This document shows, piece by piece, positions 13,287 through 20,075 of a stretch of 20,888 bases of DNA. The position numbers and the translations under genes are program-made. Under the pieces are notes generated by a model, which had not been told where the DNA came from, did no database searches, and saw only the letters and a program-made list of their open reading frames with translations. This DNA comes from a virus, in IMG/VR virus record IMGVR_UViG_3300032331_001817, positions 1 to 20,888 of that record; one strand, written 5' to 3'. Numbering within the stretch: position 1 is the stretch's first letter; every line of letters begins with the position of its first letter.

Positions 13287-14246
13287 ATGTCAAAAGGTGG
13301 AACAACTACATCAACAAGCTCCATTGATCCTCAGATCAAAGAAGCATTCTTGGCCAACTTTCAGCAGGCCCAAGGGGTCGCTGGTGCTTTGCCGGTCCAA
13401 CAGTTTGCAGGGTACAACCCCATGTATCAAGCAGGCGAGGAGGCTTTGGTTAACACGGCCCTCGCTGGCCCAGGCATCACTGGCACTGACTTAGCAGCCC
13501 AAATGGCGGCTTATGGCGGTGTCTATCAGCCTGCACAAATTACAGCGCAGCAGACCAATCTTGGTCTTGGACAAGGTCCAGGCACTATTGGCTCTTACAT
13601 GAATCCCTATACAGAGATGGTGCGCAAGAATGCATTAGGTGATTTGGAATCTGCACGCCAAGCGGCTATCCAGCAGACTGGTGAGCGTGCAAACGCTGCA
13701 CGCGCATTTGGTGGATCACGCCAAGGTGTGGCCGAGGCTTTGACTAACCAAGGGTTTGCCAAGCAGGCCGCCACACTAGGCACAACATTGAACGAGCAAG
13801 CATTCAACCAGGCGATGGCCATGCAGCAGGCCGACATTGGCCGGATGTCAGCAGCCGACATTGCCAATCAGCAAGCAGGCTTGCAAGGTGCGCAATTAAG
13901 GCTAGGCGGTGCAAGCCAGCTAGGCAATTTGGCTGCACAGCAACAAGCATTGCGTCTTGGTGGCGCTCAGGCGGTCATGGGTGCTGGTGGTGCGCGTCAG
14001 GCTTTGGACCAGCAACAAATGGATGCAATCCGCAACATTGGCCTCCAGCGTCTTGGTGTGGTCCAGTCATCCCTCGGTGCGCAGCCTGCCAATTTGGGGA
14101 TGCAGTCAACGACTCCATACACCCAGAATGTCGGTGCTGGCCTATTAGGCGGTGCATTGGCTGGATCGCAATTGGCCGGTCTTACTGGTGGAGCAATAAC
14201 TGGTGGCACTGGTGCAGCTCTTGGTGCATTGGCTGCCTTGATCTAA
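13287..14246 (+). CDS. Putative ejection protein with FGGSRQG core and glycine-zipper end
   Basis: This 319-residue protein has an N-terminal AGYNPMYQAGEEAL segment and MNPYTEMVRKNALGDLESAR at 105-124. A Gln/Ala-rich helical part contains RAFGGSRQGVAEALTNQGFA (FGGSRQG at 141-147). The last ~37 residues are Gly/Ala/Leu-rich (GAGLLGGALAGSQLAGLTGG and on), a glycine-zipper type membrane-active end. The MNPYT...AARAFGGSRQG pattern marks a widespread family of podovirus internal virion proteins. I infer that it is packaged with the DNA and inserts in the host membrane during ejection. The SD AAGGTGG precedes the ATG. Its stop is one base before the next start. Confidence 0.68.
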   Translation: MSKGGTTTSTSSIDPQIKEAFLANFQQAQGVAGALPVQQFAGYNPMYQAGEEALVNTALAGPGITGTDLAAQMAAYGGVYQPAQITAQQTNLGLGQGPGTIGSYMNPYTEMVRKNALGDLESARQAAIQQTGERANAARAFGGSRQGVAEALTNQGFAKQAATLGTTLNEQAFNQAMAMQQADIGRMSAADIANQQAGLQGAQLRLGGASQLGNLAAQQQALRLGGAQAVMGAGGARQALDQQQMDAIRNIGLQRLGVVQSSLGAQPANLGMQSTTPYTQNVGAGLLGGALAGSQLAGLTGGAITGGTGAALGALAALI

Positions 14247-14247
14247 C

Positions 14248-14697
14248 ATGAGACAAAACCCAACCCCAGAGCCACAACGCTACGCTGACGCGCAGCTGAT
14301 GGCTTTGCTTGATCCATCAAGCAAGCGTGACACCATCCTGATCACGCCTGGATCACCGATGCCATCTCGCATCCCTGATGGGTTGACAGTGGCCCAAACA
14401 AGCCGAGGCATTGTGATCACCAGTGACCCTGCAAAGGTCAAGATCATTGACCAAGGGTCTGAGAAAGATGTGGGCATGGCGCTCTTTGGCTATGCGCATG
14501 ATCAGGCTAAAGGCTTTGACAATGTTGCGGTGGCCATGGATAGAAACAGAACACCGGTGGCAGAACTGGCCATCAAGCCTGGTCAAGAAAGACAGGCAAT
14601 GCGTGCAGCATCTTTGCTTGCACCAGATACTGGATCAACTAACATGATGAGCAGAGGCGATGTGGTCAACACCCGTCTCAGAGGTTTATTGGATTAA
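14248..14697 (+). CDS. Conserved small protein in the ejection module, unknown function
   Basis: This 149-residue protein has an N-terminal helix (EPQRYADAQLMALLDPSSKR), a strand region (DTILITPGSPMPSRIPDGLT, VAQTSRGIVITSDPAKVKII), a central MALFGYAHDQAKGFDNVAVA segment and a helical, basic end. The DTILITPGSPMPSRIP stretch recurs in proteins encoded between internal virion genes in related phages. No catalytic motif, signal or membrane helix is visible. It could be a minor virion protein or an assembly factor. The gene is one base from the preceding stop and is followed by AAGGTGG, the SD of the next gene. Confidence 0.6.
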   Translation: MRQNPTPEPQRYADAQLMALLDPSSKRDTILITPGSPMPSRIPDGLTVAQTSRGIVITSDPAKVKIIDQGSEKDVGMALFGYAHDQAKGFDNVAVAMDRNRTPVAELAIKPGQERQAMRAASLLAPDTGSTNMMSRGDVVNTRLRGLLD

Positions 14698-14706
14698 GGT
14701 GGAAAT

Positions 14707-16317
14707 ATGGCTAATGAATTTGATTTCGCAAGTTTAGGCAATATGTTTGGCGGTGGTGGATTGCCATCAGGTCTTGACGCATTGCTGACAGAAGATCAGC
14801 GCAAGCTCTTGGGCCGTAATGCTGCACTGTCAGCAGCCGGTGCATTGCTCCAAGCCAGTGGCCGAAGTGCAGTCCCAATCAGCATGGGCCAAGCACTTGG
14901 ATCAGCTTTGCAAGCTGGCCAGCAAGGTTATCAACAAGCCCGTGCCACTTCTTTTCAAGATTTGCTTTTGGGTGAAAAGCTGAAGGAAGCGCAACGACTT
15001 GGACAGTATCAAACTGCTTTGACTGGAGCGCCTAAAGCAGCAGAATCTGTGCAGCCAATGGAGCCATTAACGGCAGCACAGGCAAGCCTACTTAGCCAAA
15101 CTGCACCTATTAGTGCAGCCGGCCCATTTGGTCCAAGTCCACAAAGAGCGCAGTTAATGGACCAAATACAAGCGCAGCCAACAATAGCGCCAGAGCCTTT
15201 GACTGCGACAGAAAAGCGATATAACGAACTGATGCGCAAGGCTGATGTGGCCAATCAATTTGGAAAATTTGATGATGCAGACAAATTGATGGGTCAGGCT
15301 TTAAAGATTAAGCCCACAGAAAAATACTCTACAACACCACAGTATGGCAATAGCAAACAAGGCACACCAATTTCATTTGTCTTGAGCGAATCAGGCGGCA
15401 TGAAGTTGTTGGATGTCCAGCGCAGTCCTGAGTTTAACTATCAAGACACTGGCTCTTACATCAGTGTGCGTGATAAGAACTCAAACAAGGAACTTGAGCG
15501 CATTGCAAAAACTATGACCCCAGGCGAGATGGCCTCCAATGTTATTGCTCAAGGAAACCTTGGTGTTGCCAGAGCCAATTTAGGTGTGGCCCAAGGCGGT
15601 TTGGCATTGCGTCAACAAGAATTTGCCCGTGGTGGATATCAACTCAAAGAAGGCCCAGATGGTTTGTCTTATGTGCCAACTGCACCAGGCGGTCCAACCA
15701 TCCCAGTGATGACAGCAGCCGGAACACCATTTGAAGGTGCTGGCGCTAAACCTACTGAAGATCAAAGCAAGTCAGCTGGCTTTGCTTATCGCATGAAGCA
15801 GTCAACAAATATCTTTAATCAGCCTGTATTAGATAAATCAGGTCAGCCAATCATTGATCCCAAAACAGATAAACCAGTCACACTTGAGCAGGCTTATGGG
15901 AAGCCTGGTACATATCAGGCCATTATGCGAGCCATTCCAAGTGCTGGATTAACCACTGGCTTGGCCAATGTCTCTGAAGATGTTGGCCGTCAGCAATATC
16001 GTCAGGCCCAAGAGAATTGGGTTACTGCCAACTTGCGACCAGAGTCTGGTGCAGTTATTGGGGCAGATGAAATGGAAAAAGAAATTGCTAAGTATTTCCC
16101 ACAGACCAATGATGCACAAAAAACCATTGAGCAAAAACAACGCGCCAGACGCGATACTGAACTGGCCATGACTGTGCGTGCTGGCCCAGCTTATAAGCAA
16201 ATTGAAAAACAAGTGGCTGCACAGAATGCGGCAGCACAAGCTCCAGCACCCACTGCTGGTGTTCCTAGATTAGTCAAAGACCCAGTGACTGGTCTTTATC
16301 GTTATGTAACGGAGTAA
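14707..16317 (+). CDS. Putative internal virion protein
   Basis: This 536-residue protein begins with a short Gly-rich linker, then LLTEDQRKLLGRNAALSAAG and ALLQASGRSAVPISMGQALG, a motif shared by many large podovirus internal proteins. The next segment (LQAGQQGYQQARATSFQDLL) is a long helix, followed by a Pro/Gln/Ala-rich linker (residues ~110-160). The middle has a beta-type part (QGTPISFVLSESGGMKLLDV), and the C-terminal third is helical, ending in a short Pro linker and RLVKDPVTGLYRYVTE. No lytic transglycosylase motif is visible. It lies in a row of Ala/Gln-rich genes and is probably part of the ejection complex. The SD AAGGTGG is five bases before its ATG. Confidence 0.6.
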   Translation: MANEFDFASLGNMFGGGGLPSGLDALLTEDQRKLLGRNAALSAAGALLQASGRSAVPISMGQALGSALQAGQQGYQQARATSFQDLLLGEKLKEAQRLGQYQTALTGAPKAAESVQPMEPLTAAQASLLSQTAPISAAGPFGPSPQRAQLMDQIQAQPTIAPEPLTATEKRYNELMRKADVANQFGKFDDADKLMGQALKIKPTEKYSTTPQYGNSKQGTPISFVLSESGGMKLLDVQRSPEFNYQDTGSYISVRDKNSNKELERIAKTMTPGEMASNVIAQGNLGVARANLGVAQGGLALRQQEFARGGYQLKEGPDGLSYVPTAPGGPTIPVMTAAGTPFEGAGAKPTEDQSKSAGFAYRMKQSTNIFNQPVLDKSGQPIIDPKTDKPVTLEQAYGKPGTYQAIMRAIPSAGLTTGLANVSEDVGRQQYRQAQENWVTANLRPESGAVIGADEMEKEIAKYFPQTNDAQKTIEQKQRARRDTELAMTVRAGPAYKQIEKQVAAQNAAAQAPAPTAGVPRLVKDPVTGLYRYVTE

Positions 16318-16321
16318 AAAT

Positions 16322-18184
16322 ATGGCTGACAAAATTGTTGAAATCCCAAACATTGGGCCAGTATCTTTTCCCGAAAGCATGACTGATGAGCAGATCATCA
16401 AAGCCATTCAATCATTGCAAGCACCAGCTGCTGCACCAGCACCAAAACCAACTGGCAAAGCACCAGAGTCTTTTGAATCAAAAGTGATGAATTCACCAGT
16501 TGGTGGATTTGTTCGCGGCCTGCGCGATATTCCAGATGCTGGCGCTCAATTGTTGACTCGCGGCCTAGAAGCTATTTCCCCAGCAGGCTCAAGTCTTGAG
16601 CAATTTGCCCAAGCAGAGCGCAGACGAGTCGAAGACATCAATCGTCAGGCTGAACTGGACTATCAAAGAAACTGGCGACAAGGCCAAATGCGTCAAGGTG
16701 AGATTGATGTGGGCCGAGTCGGTGGCAACATTGCAGGCACATTGATCCCATCAAGCGCTGCCGTGCGTGTGCTTGGTGCAACTACTGCCCCAGTGCGAGC
16801 TGGAGCAATTACTGGTGCAGTCGGTGGTGCTTTGCAACCAGTGGCCACACCCCCATCAAGAGACACAACTTTGTCTGATTTGGTGACTGGTCAGAAACCC
16901 CAAGGCATGACAACGCCAGAATTCTTTGCCCAGAAAGTTGAGCAAATGGGTGCTGGTACTGTATTTGGAGCTGGCGCTGGCTATGGTGCAGATAAATTGT
17001 CCAAGTTACTTTTTGGCAATAAACCACCACCAATGCCCATGCCTGGTCAACAACCAGGAGTCGGTGGCGCTCAAGTCAATGTAACCACAACGCCCACAGC
17101 CACAGTTACTGGTGGTGGTTCAACTATGGGCGCTGTCGGCCCAGATGCATCAGCCGGACTGACTGCGGCCCAGCAGTCTATTCTTGGCCGTGGCAAAGAA
17201 ATGGGATTCCGCACAACGCCTGGTCAAGAAACTGGCTCTAGGTCTTTGCAGCAAATGGAAGCTCGAATGGAATCAAGCCCATTCACTTCTGGACCATTTA
17301 ACACAATCAAAACAGAGAATCAAAAGATTCTTAATCGAGCCACAGCCCAAGCCATTGGTGTTGACTCTGCTGAACTAAGCAATCCAGTCTTGGCCCAAGC
17401 ACAGCGCCAGATCAGTAATGTCTATCAACAAGTGGCCAGTCCACAAGTCAAAAAAGTGGATGGAAACACCATTCAGACTGGCATTGAAATTGTCGATAAG
17501 GCTTTTGAAGGTCTGACAACTCAGCCATTTAAGAACAATATTTTTGTTCAACAAGTGCAAAACATAGCAGCCAAAGGTGAGGCCAGTGGCAATGAATTGC
17601 AGACTTTATCGTCAAAAATTGGTAAGCGTGCAAAAAACGAAATGACCACAGCAATGGGTGATCGTGAGCTTGGCAGCGCTTTATTCCAGCTCAAAGAAAT
17701 GGTCGATGATGCCTTGGCCCAAGGTCTTTCAAAAGAGCAGCAGGCCGCATTCCAGCAGGCTCGCGCCAACTATCGCAACTTGATGACGATCAGGTCCAAT
17801 CAAGGTGTGGTAAATCCATCGACTGGAAATGTGTCAGGCTTAAATCTGGCCAGTGCATTGACCCGCAAAGACCCACAAGGTTTTGTGTTTGGCTCTAACC
17901 AGACACCAATGTATGAGGCGGCACGATTTGCCCAAGCATTCAAGCCAATTGTTGGAGACTCTGGTACGGCCACAAGGTCTATGGAAGTCAGCCCATTGAG
18001 CATGATGCTGGCCGCGCCAACAAACATTGCAGCACGAGCCTATACGGCCCAGCCAACTGCAAACTTGGCATCAAGAATGCAGACTGGTGTTGCACCAGGC
18101 ACTGATTTGGCCACACAAGAACTCTTGAAAAAGATGTTTCCGACAACTGGTGCAGCTGGTTTGATCAGCCTTTTAGGCCAATAA
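16322..18184 (+). CDS. Putative large internal virion/ejection protein
   Basis: This 620-residue protein opens with IVEIPNIGPVSFPESMTDEQ and IIKAIQSLQ. This short module is found at the front of many phage ejection proteins, followed by a Pro/Ala linker. A membrane-type Gly/Ala segment follows (SSAAVRVLGATTAPVRAGAI and TGAVGGALQPVA, ~residues 140-175), then a Pro/Gly/Thr linker (~232-280) and a long helical region (QQSILGRGKEMGFRTTPGQE and on). No peptidase or muramidase motif is seen. The gene closes the rightward late block; its TAA at 18182-18184 abuts the stop of the convergent gene without a gap. Confidence 0.6.
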   Translation: MADKIVEIPNIGPVSFPESMTDEQIIKAIQSLQAPAAAPAPKPTGKAPESFESKVMNSPVGGFVRGLRDIPDAGAQLLTRGLEAISPAGSSLEQFAQAERRRVEDINRQAELDYQRNWRQGQMRQGEIDVGRVGGNIAGTLIPSSAAVRVLGATTAPVRAGAITGAVGGALQPVATPPSRDTTLSDLVTGQKPQGMTTPEFFAQKVEQMGAGTVFGAGAGYGADKLSKLLFGNKPPPMPMPGQQPGVGGAQVNVTTTPTATVTGGGSTMGAVGPDASAGLTAAQQSILGRGKEMGFRTTPGQETGSRSLQQMEARMESSPFTSGPFNTIKTENQKILNRATAQAIGVDSAELSNPVLAQAQRQISNVYQQVASPQVKKVDGNTIQTGIEIVDKAFEGLTTQPFKNNIFVQQVQNIAAKGEASGNELQTLSSKIGKRAKNEMTTAMGDRELGSALFQLKEMVDDALAQGLSKEQQAAFQQARANYRNLMTIRSNQGVVNPSTGNVSGLNLASALTRKDPQGFVFGSNQTPMYEAARFAQAFKPIVGDSGTATRSMEVSPLSMMLAAPTNIAARAYTAQPTANLASRMQTGVAPGTDLATQELLKKMFPTTGAAGLISLLGQ

Positions 18185-18571
18185 CTAAGACCCAAAAAAC
18201 GCGGCCACAAGTGGGTCGCGTTTCACTACCCGTCTTTTCTGCCTGCGTCTGGCCAAGCCAAAGTCTTTGTCATCGGCTGACATTTTCTCGCGGTATTTTT
18301 TGATGCGCTCTGAGCCTGGCACTGGCCCAGGCGCTTCAGCGTCATCCCCATCACCCCATGACCACAGAGGCCGCCACTGGCCATTGGCGCTCACTCTGGT
18401 GTATCCAGAGATATAGACCAGATCATGGCGGTGCAAATCAAACAAAACCCTTGCAGCACTGCGCCTGGCACAAAAGCACAGCTTGGCCAAGTCAAGGTCT
18501 GAGAGATTCCCTTTCTTTTGTAGCGCTGCCTCGATGGCAGGCTCTACACGGGGTTTTAAGCCTCTGGCCAT
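18185..18571 (-). CDS. Small winged-helix-like DNA-binding protein
   Basis: This 128-residue basic protein starts ARGLKPRVEPAIEAALQKKG, then NLSDLDLAKLCFCARRSAAR and VLFDLHRHDLVYISGYTR. Together these give helix-helix-wing order: LSDLDLAKLC as the first part of the HTH, RRSAARVLFDLHRH as the recognition helix and the YISGYTR...WRPLWSWGD strands as the wing. Proteins with this GxLxxxDLAxxLxxxRxxxxRxLxxLxxxxLVYISGYxR pattern are frequent in betaproteobacterial phages and prophages, with no defined target. The last ~45 residues are very basic (RRRQKRRVVKRD). It is the distal gene of the leftward operon; a hairpin with six Ts on this strand lies in its last codons. Confidence 0.65.
   Translation of the reverse strand: MARGLKPRVEPAIEAALQKKGNLSDLDLAKLCFCARRSAARVLFDLHRHDLVYISGYTRVSANGQWRPLWSWGDGDDAEAPGPVPGSERIKKYREKMSADDKDFGLARRRQKRRVVKRDPLVAAFFGS
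18193..18223 (-). terminator. Terminator for the leftward operon, inside the 3' coding end
   Basis: On the minus strand, AAACGCG (18223-18217) pairs with CGCGTTT (18203-18197). Inner pairing extends the stem around a small central loop, and the T run on this strand covers 18199-18194 (six residues). The hairpin overlaps the last codons of the leftward winged-helix gene. On the plus strand the same stem is followed by only TTTCAC, so it is weaker for the rightward late transcript. Confidence 0.6.
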
Positions 18572-18735
18572 GTGCTGGTCTCCATTCTGGCTTTCAAGCG
18601 CTCCAGCATTGTTTTGACAACGAATGCACGGGTTTTAACCTCATTGGGTATTGAGTAGCCAAAGACTTCTGGGTGCAGTAAGTCTTTGACCAGGTCGAGG
18701 CAGGCATCGATGGCGGGGGGCAATTCATTTGTCAA
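18556..18735 (-). CDS. 59-residue helical protein of unknown function (probable TTG start)
   Basis: The protein reads TNELPPAIDACLDLVKDLLH, then PEVFGYSIPNEVKTRAFVVK and TMLERLKARMETSTWPEA, giving two or three amphipathic helices. The frame is open further upstream but overlaps the preceding gene. TTG at 18733-18735, with GGAGAAG ahead, is the best start; another TTG at 18721-18723 is possible. Its stop lies 16 bases inside the start of the next gene, suggesting coupled translation. I do not recognise a family. The open frame, good SD and tight overlap with both neighbours favour a real gene; the non-ATG start lowers certainty. Confidence 0.5.
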   Translation of the reverse strand: MTNELPPAIDACLDLVKDLLHPEVFGYSIPNEVKTRAFVVKTMLERLKARMETSTWPEA

Positions 18736-19000
18736 GGAACTTCTCCAGTGCAGAGACCTCAATGTGGTCCACCATGGATTGCAAGATCATGTGAGCAATG
18801 TCCACATCAGTGCCAGCAATGTATGCGTTGTTGAGGGTCATGCACTCTTCAATATCAGGCTCATAGGGCGCACCATAAGAATCCCTGTAGCCTTTCTCTT
18901 CTGGGCTGTATTCCAAGAAGCACACCAGGTCAACGTCTTCAACTGAGCATTCAAACTGGAACAAGTCTTTGGGGCAATTGGGTGTGGGGCCGTAGTTCAT
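18725..19000 (-). CDS. Acidic small phage protein of unknown function
   Basis: This 91-residue protein is strongly acidic and reads MNYGPTPNCPKDLFQFECSV, then DVDLVCFLEYSPEEKGYRDS and YGAPYEPDIEECMTLNNAYI. The EYSPEExGYR...GAPYEPDxEExMxL pattern occurs in many small phage proteins of early regions, with no known biochemical role. No DNA-binding or membrane motif is visible. An acidic, beta-type small protein could bind a host enzyme, but this is conjecture. I prefer the ATG at 19000 because it forms an ATGA overlap with the stop of the upstream gene; an ATG at 19012 would add four residues. Confidence 0.62.
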   Translation of the reverse strand: MNYGPTPNCPKDLFQFECSVEDVDLVCFLEYSPEEKGYRDSYGAPYEPDIEECMTLNNAYIAGTDVDIAHMILQSMVDHIEVSALEKFLDK

Positions 19001-19092
19001 GCTGACCACCATGCCACAAGTAAAGCGGCCATGCCAACGCCAATGGCAATGGCGGTCAAATAATCAAGAAGGGTTTCGGTTTGCGGTTTCAT
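18997..19092 (-). CDS. 31-residue single-span membrane peptide
   Basis: The peptide is MKPQTETLLDYLTAIAIGVG followed by MAALLVAWWSA: a short polar N-terminus and one membrane helix. It is the first gene of the leftward operon, directly after the control region. Purine-rich GAAAGAAA lies upstream of the ATG at 19090-19092. Earlier in-frame starts (to 19215) run through the control region and encode an unlikely sequence. Its TGA overlaps the next ATG. The function is unknown; a membrane-active early peptide, such as for superinfection exclusion, is one possibility, not supported by homology. Confidence 0.5.
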   Translation of the reverse strand: MKPQTETLLDYLTAIAIGVGMAALLVAWWSA

Positions 19093-19125
19093 CGGTTTCT
19101 TTCGTTTAAGTAGTAGGAGTAACGA

Positions 19126-19153
19126 AGTATGACAGAAATAAACTTTCTGTAAA
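19126..19153 (-). promoter_or_regulatory. Candidate leftward promoter of the small-gene operon
   Basis: On the minus strand, TTTACA (19153-19148, five of six consensus bases) and CATACT (19131-19126, four of six) are 16 bases apart. The start of transcription would lie about 30 bases before the ATG at 19092. The 19-base inverted repeat described at 19132-19150 fills the space between the two boxes. Confidence 0.5.
19132..19150. promoter_or_regulatory. Candidate operator: inverted repeat ACAGAAA-N5-TTTCTGT
   Basis: The perfect 7-base arms ACAGAAA (19132-19138) and TTTCTGT (19144-19150) are separated by TAAAC. The repeat lies between the -35 and -10 boxes of the leftward promoter, overlapping half of the -35 box, so bound protein would block RNA polymerase. 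The neighbouring HTH protein is the natural candidate to bind it. Related half-sites occur at 19997-20016. Confidence 0.5.
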
Positions 19154-19169
19154 CAATTATTTTTATCTG

Positions 19170-19203
19170 TTGTTTTTATACATAAAGCGCAATTAGAATG
19201 CGC
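19170..19203 (+). promoter_or_regulatory. Candidate promoter of the HTH regulator, with second inverted repeat
   Basis: TTGTTT (19170-19175) and TAGAAT (19194-19199, five of six -10 bases) are 18 bases apart. This would place the transcription start at about 19206, the A of the HTH start codon. No Shine-Dalgarno sequence is seen in the 16 bases before that ATG. GCGCA (19187-19191) and TGCGC (19199-19203) form an inverted repeat around the -10 box and could be an autoregulatory site. The -35 box is weak, so this is tentative. Confidence 0.35.
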
Positions 19204-19205
19204 CC

Positions 19206-19406
19206 ATGGAATCAATTCACACTATCAGGGCAAGGGCCAAGGCTCACAAGATCACCATGGCTGCGGTGTGCGAGGCCGCTGGCATCCAGCAGTCCCAAGT
19301 CAGCCGGTGGCTGAGTGGAACTGTGGAGCCTCTATGGACATCAGTCAATCAATTGAACATTGCGCTCAATAAACTGATAGAGCAATCACCAGTCATTGTC
19401 GATTGA
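19206..19406 (+). CDS. Cro/CI-type helix-turn-helix regulator
   Basis: This 66-residue protein is little more than a single HTH domain of the XRE type. A first helix (ESIHTIRARAKAHK) is followed by the HTH proper, ITMAAVCEAAGIQQSQVSRW, with recognition helix QSQVSRWLSG, and closing helices (VNQLNIALNKLIEQ). The size is that of Cro, with no dimerisation or cleavage domain as in CI. It faces the leftward operon across a 113-base control region with an inverted repeat in the opposing promoter, so it probably represses that promoter. No SD is seen before the ATG. Its last 21 bases overlap the 3' end of the convergent ssDNA-binding gene. Confidence 0.78.
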   Translation: MESIHTIRARAKAHKITMAAVCEAAGIQQSQVSRWLSGTVEPLWTSVNQLNIALNKLIEQSPVIVD

Positions 19407-19952
19407 GGCAGCAGCCGGTGCGCTGGCTTTCTTTGGTGAGATTCCAAAGTCAGCAGCTGCACTGGGTTTGCTACCGCCCAATGACTCGCCCTTTTCCAAG
19501 AGCATGATGTTGTTCAGACCAAACGACACACCCTTGTTGCCGGCTTGGTCATACGCATAGGCATTCACGGCAACACGGCCATAGTCGCCAGAGACAATCT
19601 CATTGTTTCCTAAGATGTCATGGCCATGGGCATCTACTGCACCAGGCTTGGCGGTTGACTTGGTGTTGAAAAAGAAGTGGCCAGCGTATTCAGCGCTTAA
19701 TGGCGAGCCATCAGATTTCACCTCAGTATCGCCATCACGCAAGGGATTGCGCACAGTCTTTGGGATTTTGTCTCCAAACTTTGCAGTCAGTGCCTCTTTG
19801 GCTGCGGCCTTGAGCTGGGCCACAGTCTCAAGGTCAGTCTTTGGGACCAGCACCTGGGTGGAGAACTCTTCTTTGCCGTTCATCTCATTCTTGCGAGCAG
19901 TCAGTGCTGAGAAATAAGAGAAGCGAACTTTACCGGTTACGACTTTTGTCAT
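19386..19952 (-). CDS. Single-stranded DNA-binding protein, Enc34/DUF2815 type
   Basis: This 188-residue protein should bind ssDNA during phage replication and recombination. The first strands (TKVVTGKVRFSYFSALTARK), the FSTQVLVPKTDLETVAQLKA segment, and VSGDYGRVAVNAYAYDQAGN followed by KGVSFGLNNIMLLEKGESLG are the core of the OB-fold family known as DUF2815 (Enc34 ssDNA-binding). The C-terminus is a flexible Ala/Ser/Pro linker ending in acidic SIDNDW, typical of SSB proteins that recruit partners through the tail. SD AAAGGA lies before the ATG at 19950-19952. It is read leftward, away from the helicase gene, with a shared control region. Confidence 0.85.
   Translation of the reverse strand: MTKVVTGKVRFSYFSALTARKNEMNGKEEFSTQVLVPKTDLETVAQLKAAAKEALTAKFGDKIPKTVRNPLRDGDTEVKSDGSPLSAEYAGHFFFNTKSTAKPGAVDAHGHDILGNNEIVSGDYGRVAVNAYAYDQAGNKGVSFGLNNIMLLEKGESLGGSKPSAAADFGISPKKASAPAAASIDNDW
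19413..19434 (+). terminator. Weak intrinsic terminator candidate after the HTH gene
   Basis: AGCCGG (19413-19418) pairs with CTGGCT (19423-19428) around TGCG, with one G-U pair, and is followed by the imperfect T-rich tail TTTCTTT. It starts seven bases after the HTH stop and lies in the coding part of the convergent ssDNA-binding gene. The stem is short, so confidence is moderate. Confidence 0.4.
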
Positions 19953-19996
19953 GGTTTTTCCTTTTAAGGGTTTACAGGGGTTAATGGTTTACTACG

Positions 19997-20032
19997 TTTC
20001 TGCGATTAAACAGAAATTGCACTTTAGCACAA
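19997..20032 (-). promoter_or_regulatory. Candidate leftward promoter and half-sites of the ssDNA-binding gene
   Basis: On the minus strand, TTGTGC (20032-20027, three of six) and TTTAAT (20010-20005, five of six) are 16 bases apart. The element AAAGT-GCA-ATTTCTGT directly precedes the -10 box. The promoter at 19126-19153 has AAAGT-TT-ATTTCTGT in nearly the same place. TTTCTG (19997-20002) and CAGAAA (20011-20016) also form an inverted repeat around the -10 box. The shared element is clearer than the -35 match. Confidence 0.45.
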
Positions 20033-20075
20033 ATGTCAGTTAAGATCGCCACAAGTTAAAACGAGGAAACCGAAA

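Noticed and set aside
18358-18654. 98-codon plus-strand frame opposite the leftward operon
   Set aside because: It is antisense to two minus-strand genes, one with a winged-helix pattern, and has no SD or coupling.
19603-19917. 104-codon plus-strand frame inside the ssDNA-binding gene
   Set aside because: It is the antisense shadow of a confidently identified Enc34/DUF2815-type gene.
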